Below are positions 17,998 through 26,183 of a stretch of DNA of 64,000 nucleotides, piece after piece. Below the pieces are notes generated by a model. The model was given only the letters and a program-made list of their open reading frames with translations. It was not told the DNA's origin and ran no database searches. The stretch lies in assembly GCF_006716315.1 (NCBI RefSeq), contig NZ_VFOV01000001.1:1938501-2002500 (forward strand), written 5' to 3'. Each line of letters begins with the position of its first letter. Position 1 is the stretch's first letter. This stretch comes from Nocardioides albertanoniae. GTDB taxonomy: Bacteria; Actinomycetota; Actinomycetes; Propionibacteriales; Nocardioidaceae. Made by a program: the position numbers and the translations under genes.

Positions 17998-18017
17998 CTA
18001 GAATCACGCTCTAGGAT
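17998..18017. promoter_or_regulatory. CTAGAAT double operator, site 2
   Basis: CTAGAAT at 17998-18004 and CTAGGAT at 18011-18017, the same 13-bp period as site 1 at 7289-7308. It lies upstream of the ABC transporter/beta-oxidation operon. The repeat of an unusual spacing 10.7 kb apart implies one regulator for both units, most simply the TetR at 7404-8048. Confidence 0.65.
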
Positions 18018-18027
18018 GAGATTCATC
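18015..18027. promoter_or_regulatory. short palindrome abutting operator site 2
   Basis: GATGA-GAT-TCATC is a perfect 5-bp inverted repeat immediately beside and overlapping the second CTAGGAT half site. It may extend that operator or serve the divergent DHA2 transporter gene at 18162. Function is unknown. Confidence 0.3.
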
Positions 18028-18061
18028 ATTGGGTCGCCGAACTGGTGTGTCAAGGGTCACA

Positions 18062-18076
18062 ATCCGCATATCGGAT
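18062..18076. promoter_or_regulatory. palindrome upstream of DHA2 transporter
   Basis: ATCCG-CATAT-CGGAT is a perfect 15-bp palindrome 86 bp before the transporter start, in the divergent intergenic region. It is a candidate repressor site; no regulator gene for it is adjacent. Confidence 0.35.
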
Positions 18077-18161
18077 CTTTCTTGCCCGGACGCCCGTTCG
18101 GTTGAGGTCGTGCCGTGCGCACGGCCCAGGTGGCGCCGGGTCGCTCGGCGCGGGAGGTGCC

Positions 18162-19667
18162 ATGAGGAAGTCCGGGTCAGTCGAGCCGACCGAGGTGGGC
18201 GCCGCGGCGCGTTCCACCCTCGTCGTGGTCTGTCTCGTCAGTGCGGTGATGGCGCTCAACATGAGCTCGCTCAACGTGGCACTGCCGACCCTGACCCGGG
18301 AGTTCGACGCGAGCTCGGCACAGGGGAGCTGGCTGCTGCTCTCCTACATGGTCGCCAACACCGCCTGCCTGCTCCTCTTTGGCCGGCTCAGCGACGTGTG
18401 GGGGCAGCGGAGCCTCTACCTGGGCGGGCTGGTCGTCTTCACGATGGCGAGCCTGCTGGCCGGCTTCGCTCCGAACGTCGAGGTGCTGATCGGGCTTCGC
18501 GTGGTCTCCGCGATCGGTGGCGCCGTGCTCATCGGCAACGGCGCCACCCTCATCCACCAGGCGTTCCCGCGCGCGGAGCTGGGCGGTGCGATGGGCCTGT
18601 ACGCCGCGTCGTTCCCCACCGCGAACCTGATCGGGCCGACGCTCGGCGGCCTGATCGTCGACCACGTCGGCTGGCAGTGGGTGTTCTGGTTCAACGTGCC
18701 GATCTGTCTGCTCGCGCTCGCGGCCGGGCATCTGCTGCTGCCGCGCCCCAGCGCCCAGGGGAGTGCCGGTGGCCTCGACCTTCCCGGCAACCTGCTGATC
18801 ATGGCAGCGGTGGTGCTGCTGACTCTCGGGATCACCTCGCTGACGGATCTGGGCTGGCTCCATCCGCTCGTGGTCGGCTGCATCCTGGGTTCGCTGGTGC
18901 TGGTGCCGCTGCTGCTGCTCGTCGAGCGGCGCGCAACGGCTCCGGTGCTCGATGTGGAGGTCCTGCGTCGAGTGGGCAGGCTCTTTCTCGCCGGCTTCTT
19001 CACGGGTGCCGGAAGGTTCCCGCTGATCGTGCTCGCCAGCCTCTACTTCCAGGGTGTCGTGGGCGTCGCGCCCGGCACCGCGGGAATGATGCTGCTGCCG
19101 ATGCCGATCGGGATGATCACGGCTTCGCTGACCCTCGGCAGGCTCACGAGCCGGTGGTCGCCCCACCAGATCATGTCCGGTGGATCGATCGTGGGCACCT
19201 GCGGCGTCGCCCTGGTCGTGCTCGCGATCCATCTCGAGCTGCCCTGGCTGGTGATGGCGACGCTCGCGATCGTCGGGCTGGCGACCGGGCTGTTCATCGG
19301 GACCAACGCGACCGTGCTGCTCGAGCGGGCTCCCGACGGGGCGCTCGGTGTCGTCAACGCCACGCGCCTCATGCTGCAGAACACCGGCAACGTGCTCAGC
19401 CTGGCGATCGCCCTGACGCTGCTGACCGCGCTGGTGCCGTCAGGGCTCGGTGAGGCGGTGCTCGCCGCGAGCGTGCCGGCCGACGGCGTCGGAGTCGTCA
19501 ACGTGGCCTTCACCGTGGTCTGCCTCTTCCTCCTCGCGCTCGGCGCGGTCGGGGCCTGGTTCTCGTTCCCGCGACGCGGTGAGGTCGAGGGCATGCCTCG
19601 ACCCCGGGGCGACGTGGCCCTCCGTGACGGCCGTGACGTCTGCCTGCCGCGGGAGATGCTCGACTGA
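18162..19667 (+). CDS. MFS transporter, DHA2 (14-TM) drug:H+ antiporter type
   Basis: 501 residues. After a short N-tail the first helix runs into the motif LNVALPTLTREFDASSAQGS typical of the EmrB/QacA DHA2 family, then GRLSDVWGQRSLYLGGLVVF (MFS motif A) and an internal antiporter-type motif near residue 140. About 14 helices are expected. The family exports drugs, dyes or metabolites with proton exchange. ATG 18162 follows GGGAGGTG. It stands divergent from the ABC/catabolic operon and may export a toxic intermediate, but no sequence feature shows the substrate. Confidence 0.85.
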   Translation: MRKSGSVEPTEVGAAARSTLVVVCLVSAVMALNMSSLNVALPTLTREFDASSAQGSWLLLSYMVANTACLLLFGRLSDVWGQRSLYLGGLVVFTMASLLAGFAPNVEVLIGLRVVSAIGGAVLIGNGATLIHQAFPRAELGGAMGLYAASFPTANLIGPTLGGLIVDHVGWQWVFWFNVPICLLALAAGHLLLPRPSAQGSAGGLDLPGNLLIMAAVVLLTLGITSLTDLGWLHPLVVGCILGSLVLVPLLLLVERRATAPVLDVEVLRRVGRLFLAGFFTGAGRFPLIVLASLYFQGVVGVAPGTAGMMLLPMPIGMITASLTLGRLTSRWSPHQIMSGGSIVGTCGVALVVLAIHLELPWLVMATLAIVGLATGLFIGTNATVLLERAPDGALGVVNATRLMLQNTGNVLSLAIALTLLTALVPSGLGEAVLAASVPADGVGVVNVAFTVVCLFLLALGAVGAWFSFPRRGEVEGMPRPRGDVALRDGRDVCLPREMLD

Positions 19668-19723
19668 TCGCCGGTCGTGTCCGGAGGGCGGCCGTCGCAG
19701 ATTTGTCGGGCAGCAGCGACATA

Positions 19724-19746
19724 TAGTCTACTGAATTAAGTAACTA
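19724..19746. promoter_or_regulatory. AT-rich imperfect palindrome upstream of TauE/SafE gene
   Basis: TAGTCTACT and AAGTAACTA flank GAATT in an AT-rich island that is very unusual for this sequence. The two halves are near-perfect inverted repeats offset by one base. Such sites precede Rrf2-type (CysR/CymR-like) regulated sulfur genes in other bacteria. A sulfur-responsive operator and promoter is a guess from the neighbour's family. Confidence 0.4.
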
Positions 19747-19780
19747 ATCTGTGTTGATACCCGATTCGTAGGAGGTACGC

Positions 19781-20671
19781 ATGGAGCGGCTCCTCATCTT
19801 CGCCCTCGTCGGCCTCGCGGCGCAGGCGGTCGACGGCTCGCTCGGCATGGCCTACGGGGTCACTTCGAGCACTCTGCTCGTGGCGACCGGGGTGGCGCCT
19901 GCCGTCGCGTCGGCGTCGGTGCACCTCGCCGAGGTCGGCACCACGCTCGCCTCGGGTTTCTCGCACTGGAAGCTCGGCAACGTCGACTGGAAGGTCGTGG
20001 CCAAGATCGCGATCCCGGGCGGCATCGGCGCGTTCGCCGGCGCGACGGTGCTTTCCGGGCTCTCCACCGAGAGCGCCACACCCTGGGTGGCGGGCCTCCT
20101 GCTCCTGCTGGGTCTCTACATCATCGCCCGCTTCGTCTTCGGTAAGCCGCCGGTCTTCATCCCCGGCCGCCGGCCGGGGCTCGGGCTGCTGGCACCGCTG
20201 GGTCTCTTCGGTGGTTTCATCGACGCCACCGGCGGCGGGGGCTGGGGTCCGGTGACCACGCCCACCCTGATCTCGAGTGGCACGCTGCACCCGCGCAAGG
20301 TGATCGGATCGGTCTCCACCGCCGAGTTCGTCACGACCGTCGCGGCGAGCGTCGGGTTCCTCCTCGGCCTCGGCGGTGAGGCGCTCGACTGGCGAGTGAT
20401 CGCGGGCCTCCTCGCCGGTGGGGTGATCGCGGCGCCGCTCGCCGCCTACCTGGTCAAGCACCTCTCGCTGCCCCTCCTCGGCGGCCTGGTCGGCAGCATC
20501 ATCTTGATCACCAACGGACGTACGCTGCTGCAGAGCTTCGACGCGGAGTCCGTGCCCGCTTACGGCGTTCTCTTCGCCATCGCTGCCGTCGTCGTGGTCG
20601 TCGCGGTGCGCAATGTCCGGAGCAAGGATGCCGCTGCCTCTGAGCCGGAGACCGAGCCCGCGAACCTCTGA
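19781..20671 (+). CDS. TauE/SafE family sulfite/anion exporter-type permease
   Basis: 296 residues with about eight hydrophobic segments in two homologous halves: AAQAVDGSLGMAYGVTSSTL near residue 12 and GGFIDATGGGGWGPVTTPTL near residue 145, the characteristic paired TauE/SafE motifs. Members move sulfite, sulfonates, sulfoacetate or related anions. The start at ATG 19781 has GGAGGTACGC just before it. It is monocistronic by spacing; an AT-rich palindrome lies 35 bp upstream. Confidence 0.85.
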   Translation: MERLLIFALVGLAAQAVDGSLGMAYGVTSSTLLVATGVAPAVASASVHLAEVGTTLASGFSHWKLGNVDWKVVAKIAIPGGIGAFAGATVLSGLSTESATPWVAGLLLLLGLYIIARFVFGKPPVFIPGRRPGLGLLAPLGLFGGFIDATGGGGWGPVTTPTLISSGTLHPRKVIGSVSTAEFVTTVAASVGFLLGLGGEALDWRVIAGLLAGGVIAAPLAAYLVKHLSLPLLGGLVGSIILITNGRTLLQSFDAESVPAYGVLFAIAAVVVVVAVRNVRSKDAAASEPETEPANL

Positions 20672-20781
20672 CCCGAACCGCTGAGAATTTCTTCCGGTGG
20701 CTGTGTCGAAGGGGCAGGATGCGGATCGACGCACCTGTGTCGGCCGCCGACGAGCGGTGGCCCCGATGTGAGGAGCACACC

Positions 20782-21141
20782 ATGCCCCGTTTCATGGGTC
20801 TTGTGAGGATGGAAGAGGGAATCGCCCCGGCGCCGGAGGCGCTGTTCACGGCGATGGACGACTACGTCGGCAAGCTGGCAGCAGCGGGTCACTTCCTCGA
20901 TGGCGGCGGTCTCTACGGCACCGAGGACGCGGTCAACTTCGTGGTCGCGGACGGAGAGGTCACGCGGGTCGACGGGCCCTACGCCGAGGCGAAGGAGGTC
21001 GTCGGCGGCTGGGCGCTCCTGCGTTACGACAGCCAGCAGGAGGCGATCGCCGCGCAGCAGGAGATGGCCCAGCTGCATGCGACCTACTGGCCCGGGTGCA
21101 AGGTCGTCGCGACGCTGCGTCAGGTCTCCGAGGCGAGCTAG
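20782..21141 (+). CDS. YciI/DGPF-domain protein
   Basis: 119 residues of the YCII-related ferredoxin-like fold; the family hallmark DGPYAEAKEVVGG is at about residues 63-75 and an N-terminal MPRFMGLVRM strand precedes it. Biochemical roles in the family are mostly unknown. Members often sit beside ECF sigma factors, but none is here. The ATG at 20782 follows GAGGAGC with a 6-base spacer; an open extension upstream lacks a ribosome site. Confidence 0.8.
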   Translation: MPRFMGLVRMEEGIAPAPEALFTAMDDYVGKLAAAGHFLDGGGLYGTEDAVNFVVADGEVTRVDGPYAEAKEVVGGWALLRYDSQQEAIAAQQEMAQLHATYWPGCKVVATLRQVSEAS

Positions 21142-21282
21142 CGAGGCTGAGGTGGCCGTTGCGCGATCGTCTGCGAGGCGACCTGCAGGGTCTCGTGGTC
21201 GAGCCCGAGCCGGTTGAAGTCACGGGAGTCGCGCGGCGTCCCCGCCCAGGCGTCGTGGCGCCGTCGTCTCGCACCGGATCGG

Positions 21283-22887
21283 CTACGACGTCTGCCGGGG
21301 CTGCGGCACGGCGGCGACCAGCTGCTGGGTGTAGGGGTGCTGCGCGGAGCGGAAGACGGTGGTGGGGTCGCCGTCCTCGACGATCTTGCCGGCCTGCATG
21401 ACGTAGACGTGGTGGGCGACCAGCTGCACGACGGCGAGGTCGTGGCTGATGAAGAGGTAGGACAGGCCCTGGTCGCGCTGGAGGGAGACCATCAGGTCGA
21501 GGATCTGCTCCTGCACCAGCACGTCGAGGGCGCTGACCGCCTCGTCCATGACCACGAGCTCGGGGTCGAGCGCCAGCGCACGGGCGATGGCGACCCGTTG
21601 CCGTTGGCCACCGGAGAGCTCGTGCGGTCGCCGGGTCGCGTACGCCGCGGGCAGGGCCACCCGGTCGAGCAGCTCGGTCACGGCGCTGCGGCGGCTGGCC
21701 GCGTCGCCGATCCGGTGCACCCGGAGCGGCTCCGCGATGACCTGGGCGATCGTGTAGCGCGGGTCGAGGGAGGCGTAGGGGTTCTGGAAGACGGGCTGCA
21801 CCGCGCGCCGGTAGCCGAGGAGGTCCTTGCCACGCAGGCCGGACACGTCGGTGCCGCGGTAGCGGATCGTGCCGCCGTCGGCCCGCTCGAGCCGGAGCGC
21901 GAGCCGAGCGGCGGTGGACTTGCCGGACCCGGACTCGCCGACGATCGCGACCGTACGCCCCTTCGGGATGCGCAGGTCGACCCCGTCGACCGCACGGAGC
22001 TGCTCGCGCTGGCCGCGGAGCCGGTAGCGGCGTACGGCCCCGGTGACCTCCAGCAGGGTCTCGGGTGTCTCGTCGGAGGCGGGCGGGGCGACCTTGGTCT
22101 CCGACATCGCCGGTGCGGCGGCGAGCAGCCGCTGGGTGTAGTCGTGGCGCGGGTCGGCGATGAGCGTGGCCGCCGTGCCGCTCTCGACCACCCGGCCGCG
22201 ATGCATCACGACGACCCGGTCGGCGCGCTCGGCGGCGAGGGCCAGGTCGTGGGTGATGAGGAGCACGCCGGTGCCGAGCTCGGTGGTGAGCTCGGTCATC
22301 TGGTCGAGCACGAGCCGCTGCACGGTGACGTCGAGCGCGGAGGTGGGCTCGTCGGCGAGGAGCACCTCGGGGCGGCAGGCGAGCGCCATCGCGATGAGCA
22401 CGCGCTGTCGCATCCCGCCGGAGAACTCGTGGGGATACTGGGGGTAGCGAGCCGCGGGCCGGTCGATGCCGGCCTGGCCGAGCAGGTCGGTGGCCCGCTC
22501 GCGGGCGGTGCGGCCAGAGGCGAGCCCGTGCACCTCGAGCGCCTCGGCGATCTGGGCACCGACCGTCATCACCGGGTTGAGGTTGGTCATCGGGTCCTGC
22601 GGCACCAGGCCGATGCGCCGGCCCCGGATCGCGGTCATAGCCGTCTCCGGCGCCGTCGTGATGTCGTGGTCGCCGAGCCGGATCGTCCCGGCAGTGATGC
22701 GGCCGTTGTCGGCGAGCAGCCGGTTGACGCAGGACGCGAGCGTGGACTTGCCCGAGCCGGACTCACCCACGACAGCGACGGTCTCACCGGCGGCGAGGTC
22801 GAGCGAGACCTCGTGCAGCGCCTGTACCGGACCCTGGCTGGTGTCGAAGGTGACCGAGAGACCGCTCACGGACAGGACGGCGCTCAT
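21283..22887 (-). CDS. dual-domain Opp-type ABC ATPase
   Basis: 534 residues holding two complete ATPase domains in one chain: Walker [10 protein letters not shown] near residues 40 and 315, signatures FSGGMRQRV near 150 and LSGGQRQRV near 420, each with a Walker B D-E. It replaces the usual DppD and DppF pair and should energise the permeases at 26180-28139. It is the last gene of the muropeptide operon. ATG 22887 with GGAGGTG upstream lies inside a perfect 18-bp hairpin and overlaps the stop of a mini-ORF. After its TAG the next 140 bases are non-coding as far as I can see. Confidence 0.9.
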   Translation of the reverse strand: MSAVLSVSGLSVTFDTSQGPVQALHEVSLDLAAGETVAVVGESGSGKSTLASCVNRLLADNGRITAGTIRLGDHDITTAPETAMTAIRGRRIGLVPQDPMTNLNPVMTVGAQIAEALEVHGLASGRTARERATDLLGQAGIDRPAARYPQYPHEFSGGMRQRVLIAMALACRPEVLLADEPTSALDVTVQRLVLDQMTELTTELGTGVLLITHDLALAAERADRVVVMHRGRVVESGTAATLIADPRHDYTQRLLAAAPAMSETKVAPPASDETPETLLEVTGAVRRYRLRGQREQLRAVDGVDLRIPKGRTVAIVGESGSGKSTAARLALRLERADGGTIRYRGTDVSGLRGKDLLGYRRAVQPVFQNPYASLDPRYTIAQVIAEPLRVHRIGDAASRRSAVTELLDRVALPAAYATRRPHELSGGQRQRVAIARALALDPELVVMDEAVSALDVLVQEQILDLMVSLQRDQGLSYLFISHDLAVVQLVAHHVYVMQAGKIVEDGDPTTVFRSAQHPYTQQLVAAVPQPRQTS

Positions 22888-22937
22888 CGGGCCACCTCCG
22901 TAGCGCGAGCGCCAGAATACGGAGGTGGCCCGATGAA
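22883..22937 (-). repeat. MIRU-like element, copy 3: perfect hairpin over next SD/start
   Basis: CATCGGGCCACCTCCGTA (22885-22902) and TACGGAGGTGGCCCGATG (22918-22935) are perfect 18-bp inverted repeats with a 15-base loop; the stem extends by one more A-T pair and then a G-U pair in the sense RNA. The sense 3' arm holds GGAGG and the ATG of the ABC ATPase gene. Confidence 0.75.
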
Positions 22938-22970
22938 GGGTCGATTGGTCGCTCGCTGACGCTCGCTCAT
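22884..22970 (-). CDS. coupled mini-ORF, copy 3 of a dispersed element (28 aa)
   Basis: A 28-codon frame beginning [11 protein letters not shown] and ending SGARATEVAR. Its start overlaps the TGA of the serine hydrolase gene and its stop overlaps the ATG of the ABC ATPase, both as ATGA. The 17-bp sequence AGGTGGCCCGATGAGCG occurs at both borders, so the last residues of the serine hydrolase (VAR) and of the mini-ORF (VAR) are identical in DNA. Confidence 0.6.
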   Translation of the reverse strand: MSERQRATNRPFIGPPPYSGARATEVAR

Positions 22971-24112
22971 CGGGCCACCTTCAGGCCCGCCGCGTCGAGC
23001 AGCACCTCGATGACCTCGAGCCCGGTGGCGACCTCGGGGAGCCGGGTGGGGACGCGGTCGAGCGGCCCGAGGGGACCGAGCGGACCGTGCAACCGGGTCG
23101 CGCCCCCGGCGACGACGACGCCGGTCGCGGGAGCGATGGCGAGATAGGTGCCGGTAAAGCCGGGATGCTGCAGGTAGGTGACCTCCCCGGCGCGGCCGAG
23201 AAAGGCGCCGACGGCCTGGTCGGGATGGTCCGGGTGCGGCGCGGCGAAGCGGTCGAGCACCTCGCGAGGCACGAAGCTGCCCTCGCAGAGCGCGGCCCCG
23301 TAGGTCAGCAGGTCGTCGACGGTGGCGAACAGCCCGGCGTGCCCGGCGACGCCGTCGAGGGCGTGCGCGGCGTTGCCGTCGTTCACCTCGCCTCGCAGCC
23401 GGCGGTCGCGCCAGCCGGTGAAGCGGTCGGGGTCGATGCCGACCGGGCGCGGCTGGTCGGTGGCGAGCATCGCGCGCTCGTAGCCGTCGCTGTCGGCGCT
23501 GGTGGCGACACGGTCGGCTGCGAGCGGGCCGAAGCGGGCGGAGAGGCCCAGCGGGGCGGCCACGAGCTGGTCGTACGCCTCGTCCAGACGGAGCGTGGTG
23601 ACCTGCTCGAGCACCGCCCCGGCCAGGATCAGGCCGAGGTCGGAGTAGATCCGGTCGGTGCCCGGCGGGTAGGCGAGCGGGAGGTCCGCGACGACCCGGA
23701 TCGCCTCGTCGCGACGGCCGACGCCGGCGGTGTAGACCGGCCACCACGGCCGCAGGCCGGCCGTGTGGGTCAGCAGCATCTCGAGGGTGATCCTGTCCTT
23801 GCCGTGCTGGTCGAAGCCCGGCAGGTGGCGGTGCACCGGGTCGTCGAGGTGCACCTCGCCCGAGGCGACCAGCCGCATCGTGATCGCAGTGGTCGCGACC
23901 ACCTTGGTGACCGAGGCCAGGTCGAGCATGTGGTCGGGCCGCATCGGCACCCCGGGGTGCTCGCCCGAGGGGAGGTCTGCCCAGCCGGCCGGCGCGACCT
24001 CGGAGCGGTGCGGCGTACGCAGCCCGAGGACGGCGCCGGCCGGGTGGCTGCCGTCGTTGCCGATGCTCAGCAGACGGTCGGCGTAGGCCTGGAGGGGCTC
24101 GCGGTCGCTCAT
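22967..24112 (-). CDS. beta-lactamase-fold serine hydrolase, AmiE-like
   Basis: 381 residues. The SxxK motif is SVTK at residues 67-70, a YSDLG motif near 165 supplies the second catalytic element, and [12 protein letters not shown] is typical of the serine beta-lactamase/esterase family. There is no signal peptide. In Bacillus subtilis the homologous AmiE (YbbE) is an N-acetylmuramyl-L-alanine amidase encoded with murQ; the same neighbourhood here suggests it removes stem peptides from imported muropeptides in the cytoplasm (inference). ATG 24112 overlaps the anmK stop (ATGA), and its own TGA overlaps a mini-ORF. Confidence 0.8.
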   Translation of the reverse strand: MSDREPLQAYADRLLSIGNDGSHPAGAVLGLRTPHRSEVAPAGWADLPSGEHPGVPMRPDHMLDLASVTKVVATTAITMRLVASGEVHLDDPVHRHLPGFDQHGKDRITLEMLLTHTAGLRPWWPVYTAGVGRRDEAIRVVADLPLAYPPGTDRIYSDLGLILAGAVLEQVTTLRLDEAYDQLVAAPLGLSARFGPLAADRVATSADSDGYERAMLATDQPRPVGIDPDRFTGWRDRRLRGEVNDGNAAHALDGVAGHAGLFATVDDLLTYGAALCEGSFVPREVLDRFAAPHPDHPDQAVGAFLGRAGEVTYLQHPGFTGTYLAIAPATGVVVAGGATRLHGPLGPLGPLDRVPTRLPEVATGLEVIEVLLDAAGLKVAR

Positions 24113-25266
24113 CCGAACACCAGCCTCTCGGGCCAGGCGGCGAGCGGGGTGGGGAGCGGGCTCGCGGCGCTGATCGTGCCGAGCACGCGCGGGCCGGCCG
24201 CGCCGGTGCAGCTGGGCATGTTGCCGGCCAGCCCGTGCACGCTGGCCCAGCCGATGAGGGCGAAGGCGACGGCCTCCTTGTGGTCGGAGGGCACGCCGAG
24301 GTCGTCGCTGGTGGTGACGTGCACTCCGGGGAGCTGCTCGTCGATGCGCCGCATCAGCACCGGGTTGCGTACGCCGCCGCCGGAGGCCACGAGCACCTCG
24401 ACCCCGGCTCGGGCGACCGCCTGCGAGACGGAGATGGCGGTGAGCTCGGTCAGCGTCGCGACCAGGTCGGGGAGCGAGGGCCCCACGCCCGCGCGGGCGA
24501 GCGCGGCGCGCACGTAGTCGAGGTTGAACAGCTCCTTGCCCGTGCTCTTCGGCGCCGGCTGCGCGAAGTAGGGGGAGTCCAGCAGCGCGTCGAGCAGCGA
24601 CGGCACGACGGTGCCCGATGCGGCCAGCTCGCCGTCGCGGTCGTAGGTCGCGGCTCCCGGGGCGTCGGTGACGACCGCGTCGACGAGCGCGTTGGCGGGG
24701 CCGATGTCCCAGGCGACCGGGTCGGCGCCGGGGCCGCACACGGTCATGTTGGCGATGCCGCCGAGGTTGAGCGCGGCCGCGACCCGGTCGGTGGCCGGAG
24801 CCGCCAGCAGGCGCACGTCGAGCAGCGGCACCAGCGGAGCCCCCTGGCCACCTGCGGCGATGTCGGCGGAGCGTACGTCGGAGACGACCGTCGCGCCGGT
24901 CGCCTCGGCGATCCACGCGGGCTGCCCGATCTGGAGGGTGCCGAGAGCCCGGTCGCCGTCGACCCAGTGATAGACGGTCTGGCCGTGGGTGCAGACGACG
25001 TCGACCGCACCGACGGCCTCGACGGCCTCGACCGCTGCCGCCGCGAAAGCCTGCCCGATGCGGGTGTCGAGCTCGCAGACGACGTCGAACCCGACCGGTG
25101 CCGGAGGCATCGCCTCGATGAGGCGGCGCCGCAGATCGCTCGGATAGGGCACCGAGGTGTGGTGCATGATCGTGGCGTGCAGCGCCTGCCCACGGGGCTC
25201 GAGATCGACGACCGCGACGTCGATGCCGTCGTGGGAGGTGCCCGAGATCATGCCGAGCACGCGCAT
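24109..25266 (-). CDS. anmK: anhydro-N-acetylmuramic acid kinase
   Basis: 385 residues. The ATP-binding GTSHDGID motif is at residues 9-16, with [11 protein letters not shown] near 165 and [13 protein letters not shown] near 290, the sugar-kinase/ASKHA pattern of AnmK. The enzyme phosphorylates 1,6-anhydro-MurNAc with ring opening to MurNAc-6-phosphate, the substrate of the MurQ enzyme encoded immediately upstream. The murQ stop and anmK start overlap as TGATG. The frame is open further upstream but ATG 25266 gives the family N-terminus. Confidence 0.93.
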   Translation of the reverse strand: MRVLGMISGTSHDGIDVAVVDLEPRGQALHATIMHHTSVPYPSDLRRRLIEAMPPAPVGFDVVCELDTRIGQAFAAAAVEAVEAVGAVDVVCTHGQTVYHWVDGDRALGTLQIGQPAWIAEATGATVVSDVRSADIAAGGQGAPLVPLLDVRLLAAPATDRVAAALNLGGIANMTVCGPGADPVAWDIGPANALVDAVVTDAPGAATYDRDGELAASGTVVPSLLDALLDSPYFAQPAPKSTGKELFNLDYVRAALARAGVGPSLPDLVATLTELTAISVSQAVARAGVEVLVASGGGVRNPVLMRRIDEQLPGVHVTTSDDLGVPSDHKEAVAFALIGWASVHGLAGNMPSCTGAAGPRVLGTISAASPLPTPLAAWPERLVFG

Positions 25267-26183
25267 CAGCCGCGCTCCTCGATGACGGTGCGCAGCCGGC
25301 CGCCGGCTCGCTCCAGGGCATCGGCCGCCTCGGCGGGGGAGAGCCCGGTGAGGATCGTCGCGATCGCCAGCTTGGTGTGCCACCCCGCCGCCTCGAGGGC
25401 CGCGGTCGCGGTCGTGCGCTCGGCTCCGGTGGCCTCGGCGACCATGCGGACCGCGCGGTGTCGCAGCTTGTCGTTGCTGGCTCTCATGTCGACCATCAGC
25501 GAGCCGTAGGTCTTGCCCAGCTGCACCATCGTGGCCGTGGAGAGGATGTTGAGCACCATCTTCGTGGCCGTGCCCGCGCCGAGCCGGGTCGACCCGGAGA
25601 CGACCTCGGGGCCGACCGCCACCTCGATCCCGTAGGTGGCGGCGCGACCCAACGGAGTCTCGAGATTGCAGGCGAGCCCGACGGTCAGCGCGCCGACCCC
25701 GGCGGCGTGCTCGAGCGCGCCGAGCACGTAGGGCGTGCGTCCGCTGGAGGCGATCCCGACGACGGTGTCGAGCCGGCCCACGCCCAGCGCCGCCAGATCG
25801 GCGGCACCGGCAGCGGTGTCGTCCTCGGCGCCCTCGACCGCGTCGACGAGCGCTCGTGGACCGCCGGCGATCACTCCGACGACCACGTCTTCGACACCGA
25901 ACGTCGGCGGCACCTCGGAGGCGTCGAGCACCCCGAGCCGGCCCGAGGTGCCGGCGCCCACGTAGACGAGCCGGCCGCCCTCCCGCATCCGCTCGGTCGC
26001 GGCGGTGACGGCCGCCGAGATGACCGGGAGCGCGGGGCGTACGGCGTCGGCGATCGTCGCGTCACGGGCGTTCATCAGCGCGACCAGGTCGGTGACCGAG
26101 AGCTCGTCGATCGCCGGCCCCGGTGTGGTGCTCGATGCCTCGGTGGCGAGTGCGTCGAGGCTCGTGGCGTCATCTGCGCTCAT
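25266..26183 (-). CDS. murQ: N-acetylmuramic acid 6-phosphate etherase
   Basis: 305 residues with an SIS sugar-isomerase fold: [18 protein letters not shown] near residue 68, the PPTFG segment, AEDDTAAG near 115, and [12 protein letters not shown] near 145. The catalytic Glu lies in the ASEVPPT region. It cleaves the D-lactyl ether of MurNAc-6-phosphate to GlcNAc-6-phosphate and lactate. Together with AnmK it completes recycling of anhydro-MurNAc from the cell's own or foreign peptidoglycan. Start ATG 26183 overlaps the permease stop as ATGA. A murR-type regulator is not present nearby. Confidence 0.93.
   Translation of the reverse strand: MSADDATSLDALATEASSTTPGPAIDELSVTDLVALMNARDATIADAVRPALPVISAAVTAATERMREGGRLVYVGAGTSGRLGVLDASEVPPTFGVEDVVVGVIAGGPRALVDAVEGAEDDTAAGAADLAALGVGRLDTVVGIASSGRTPYVLGALEHAAGVGALTVGLACNLETPLGRAATYGIEVAVGPEVVSGSTRLGAGTATKMVLNILSTATMVQLGKTYGSLMVDMRASNDKLRHRAVRMVAEATGAERTTATAALEAAGWHTKLAIATILTGLSPAEAADALERAGGRLRTVIEERG

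Noticed and set aside
21142..21282. Minus-strand reading of the gap after the double ABC ATPase gives a protein-like tail (DFNRLGLDHETLQVASQTIA)
   Set aside because: There is no start codon with a ribosome site in the gap and the segment is only about 40 codons; it could be a decayed gene end but I cannot support a pseudogene call.
24109..24130. Serine hydrolase start (MSDRE) considered as an element remnant
   Set aside because: Similarity to the element ends after about 10 bases and there is no hairpin; chance is sufficient.
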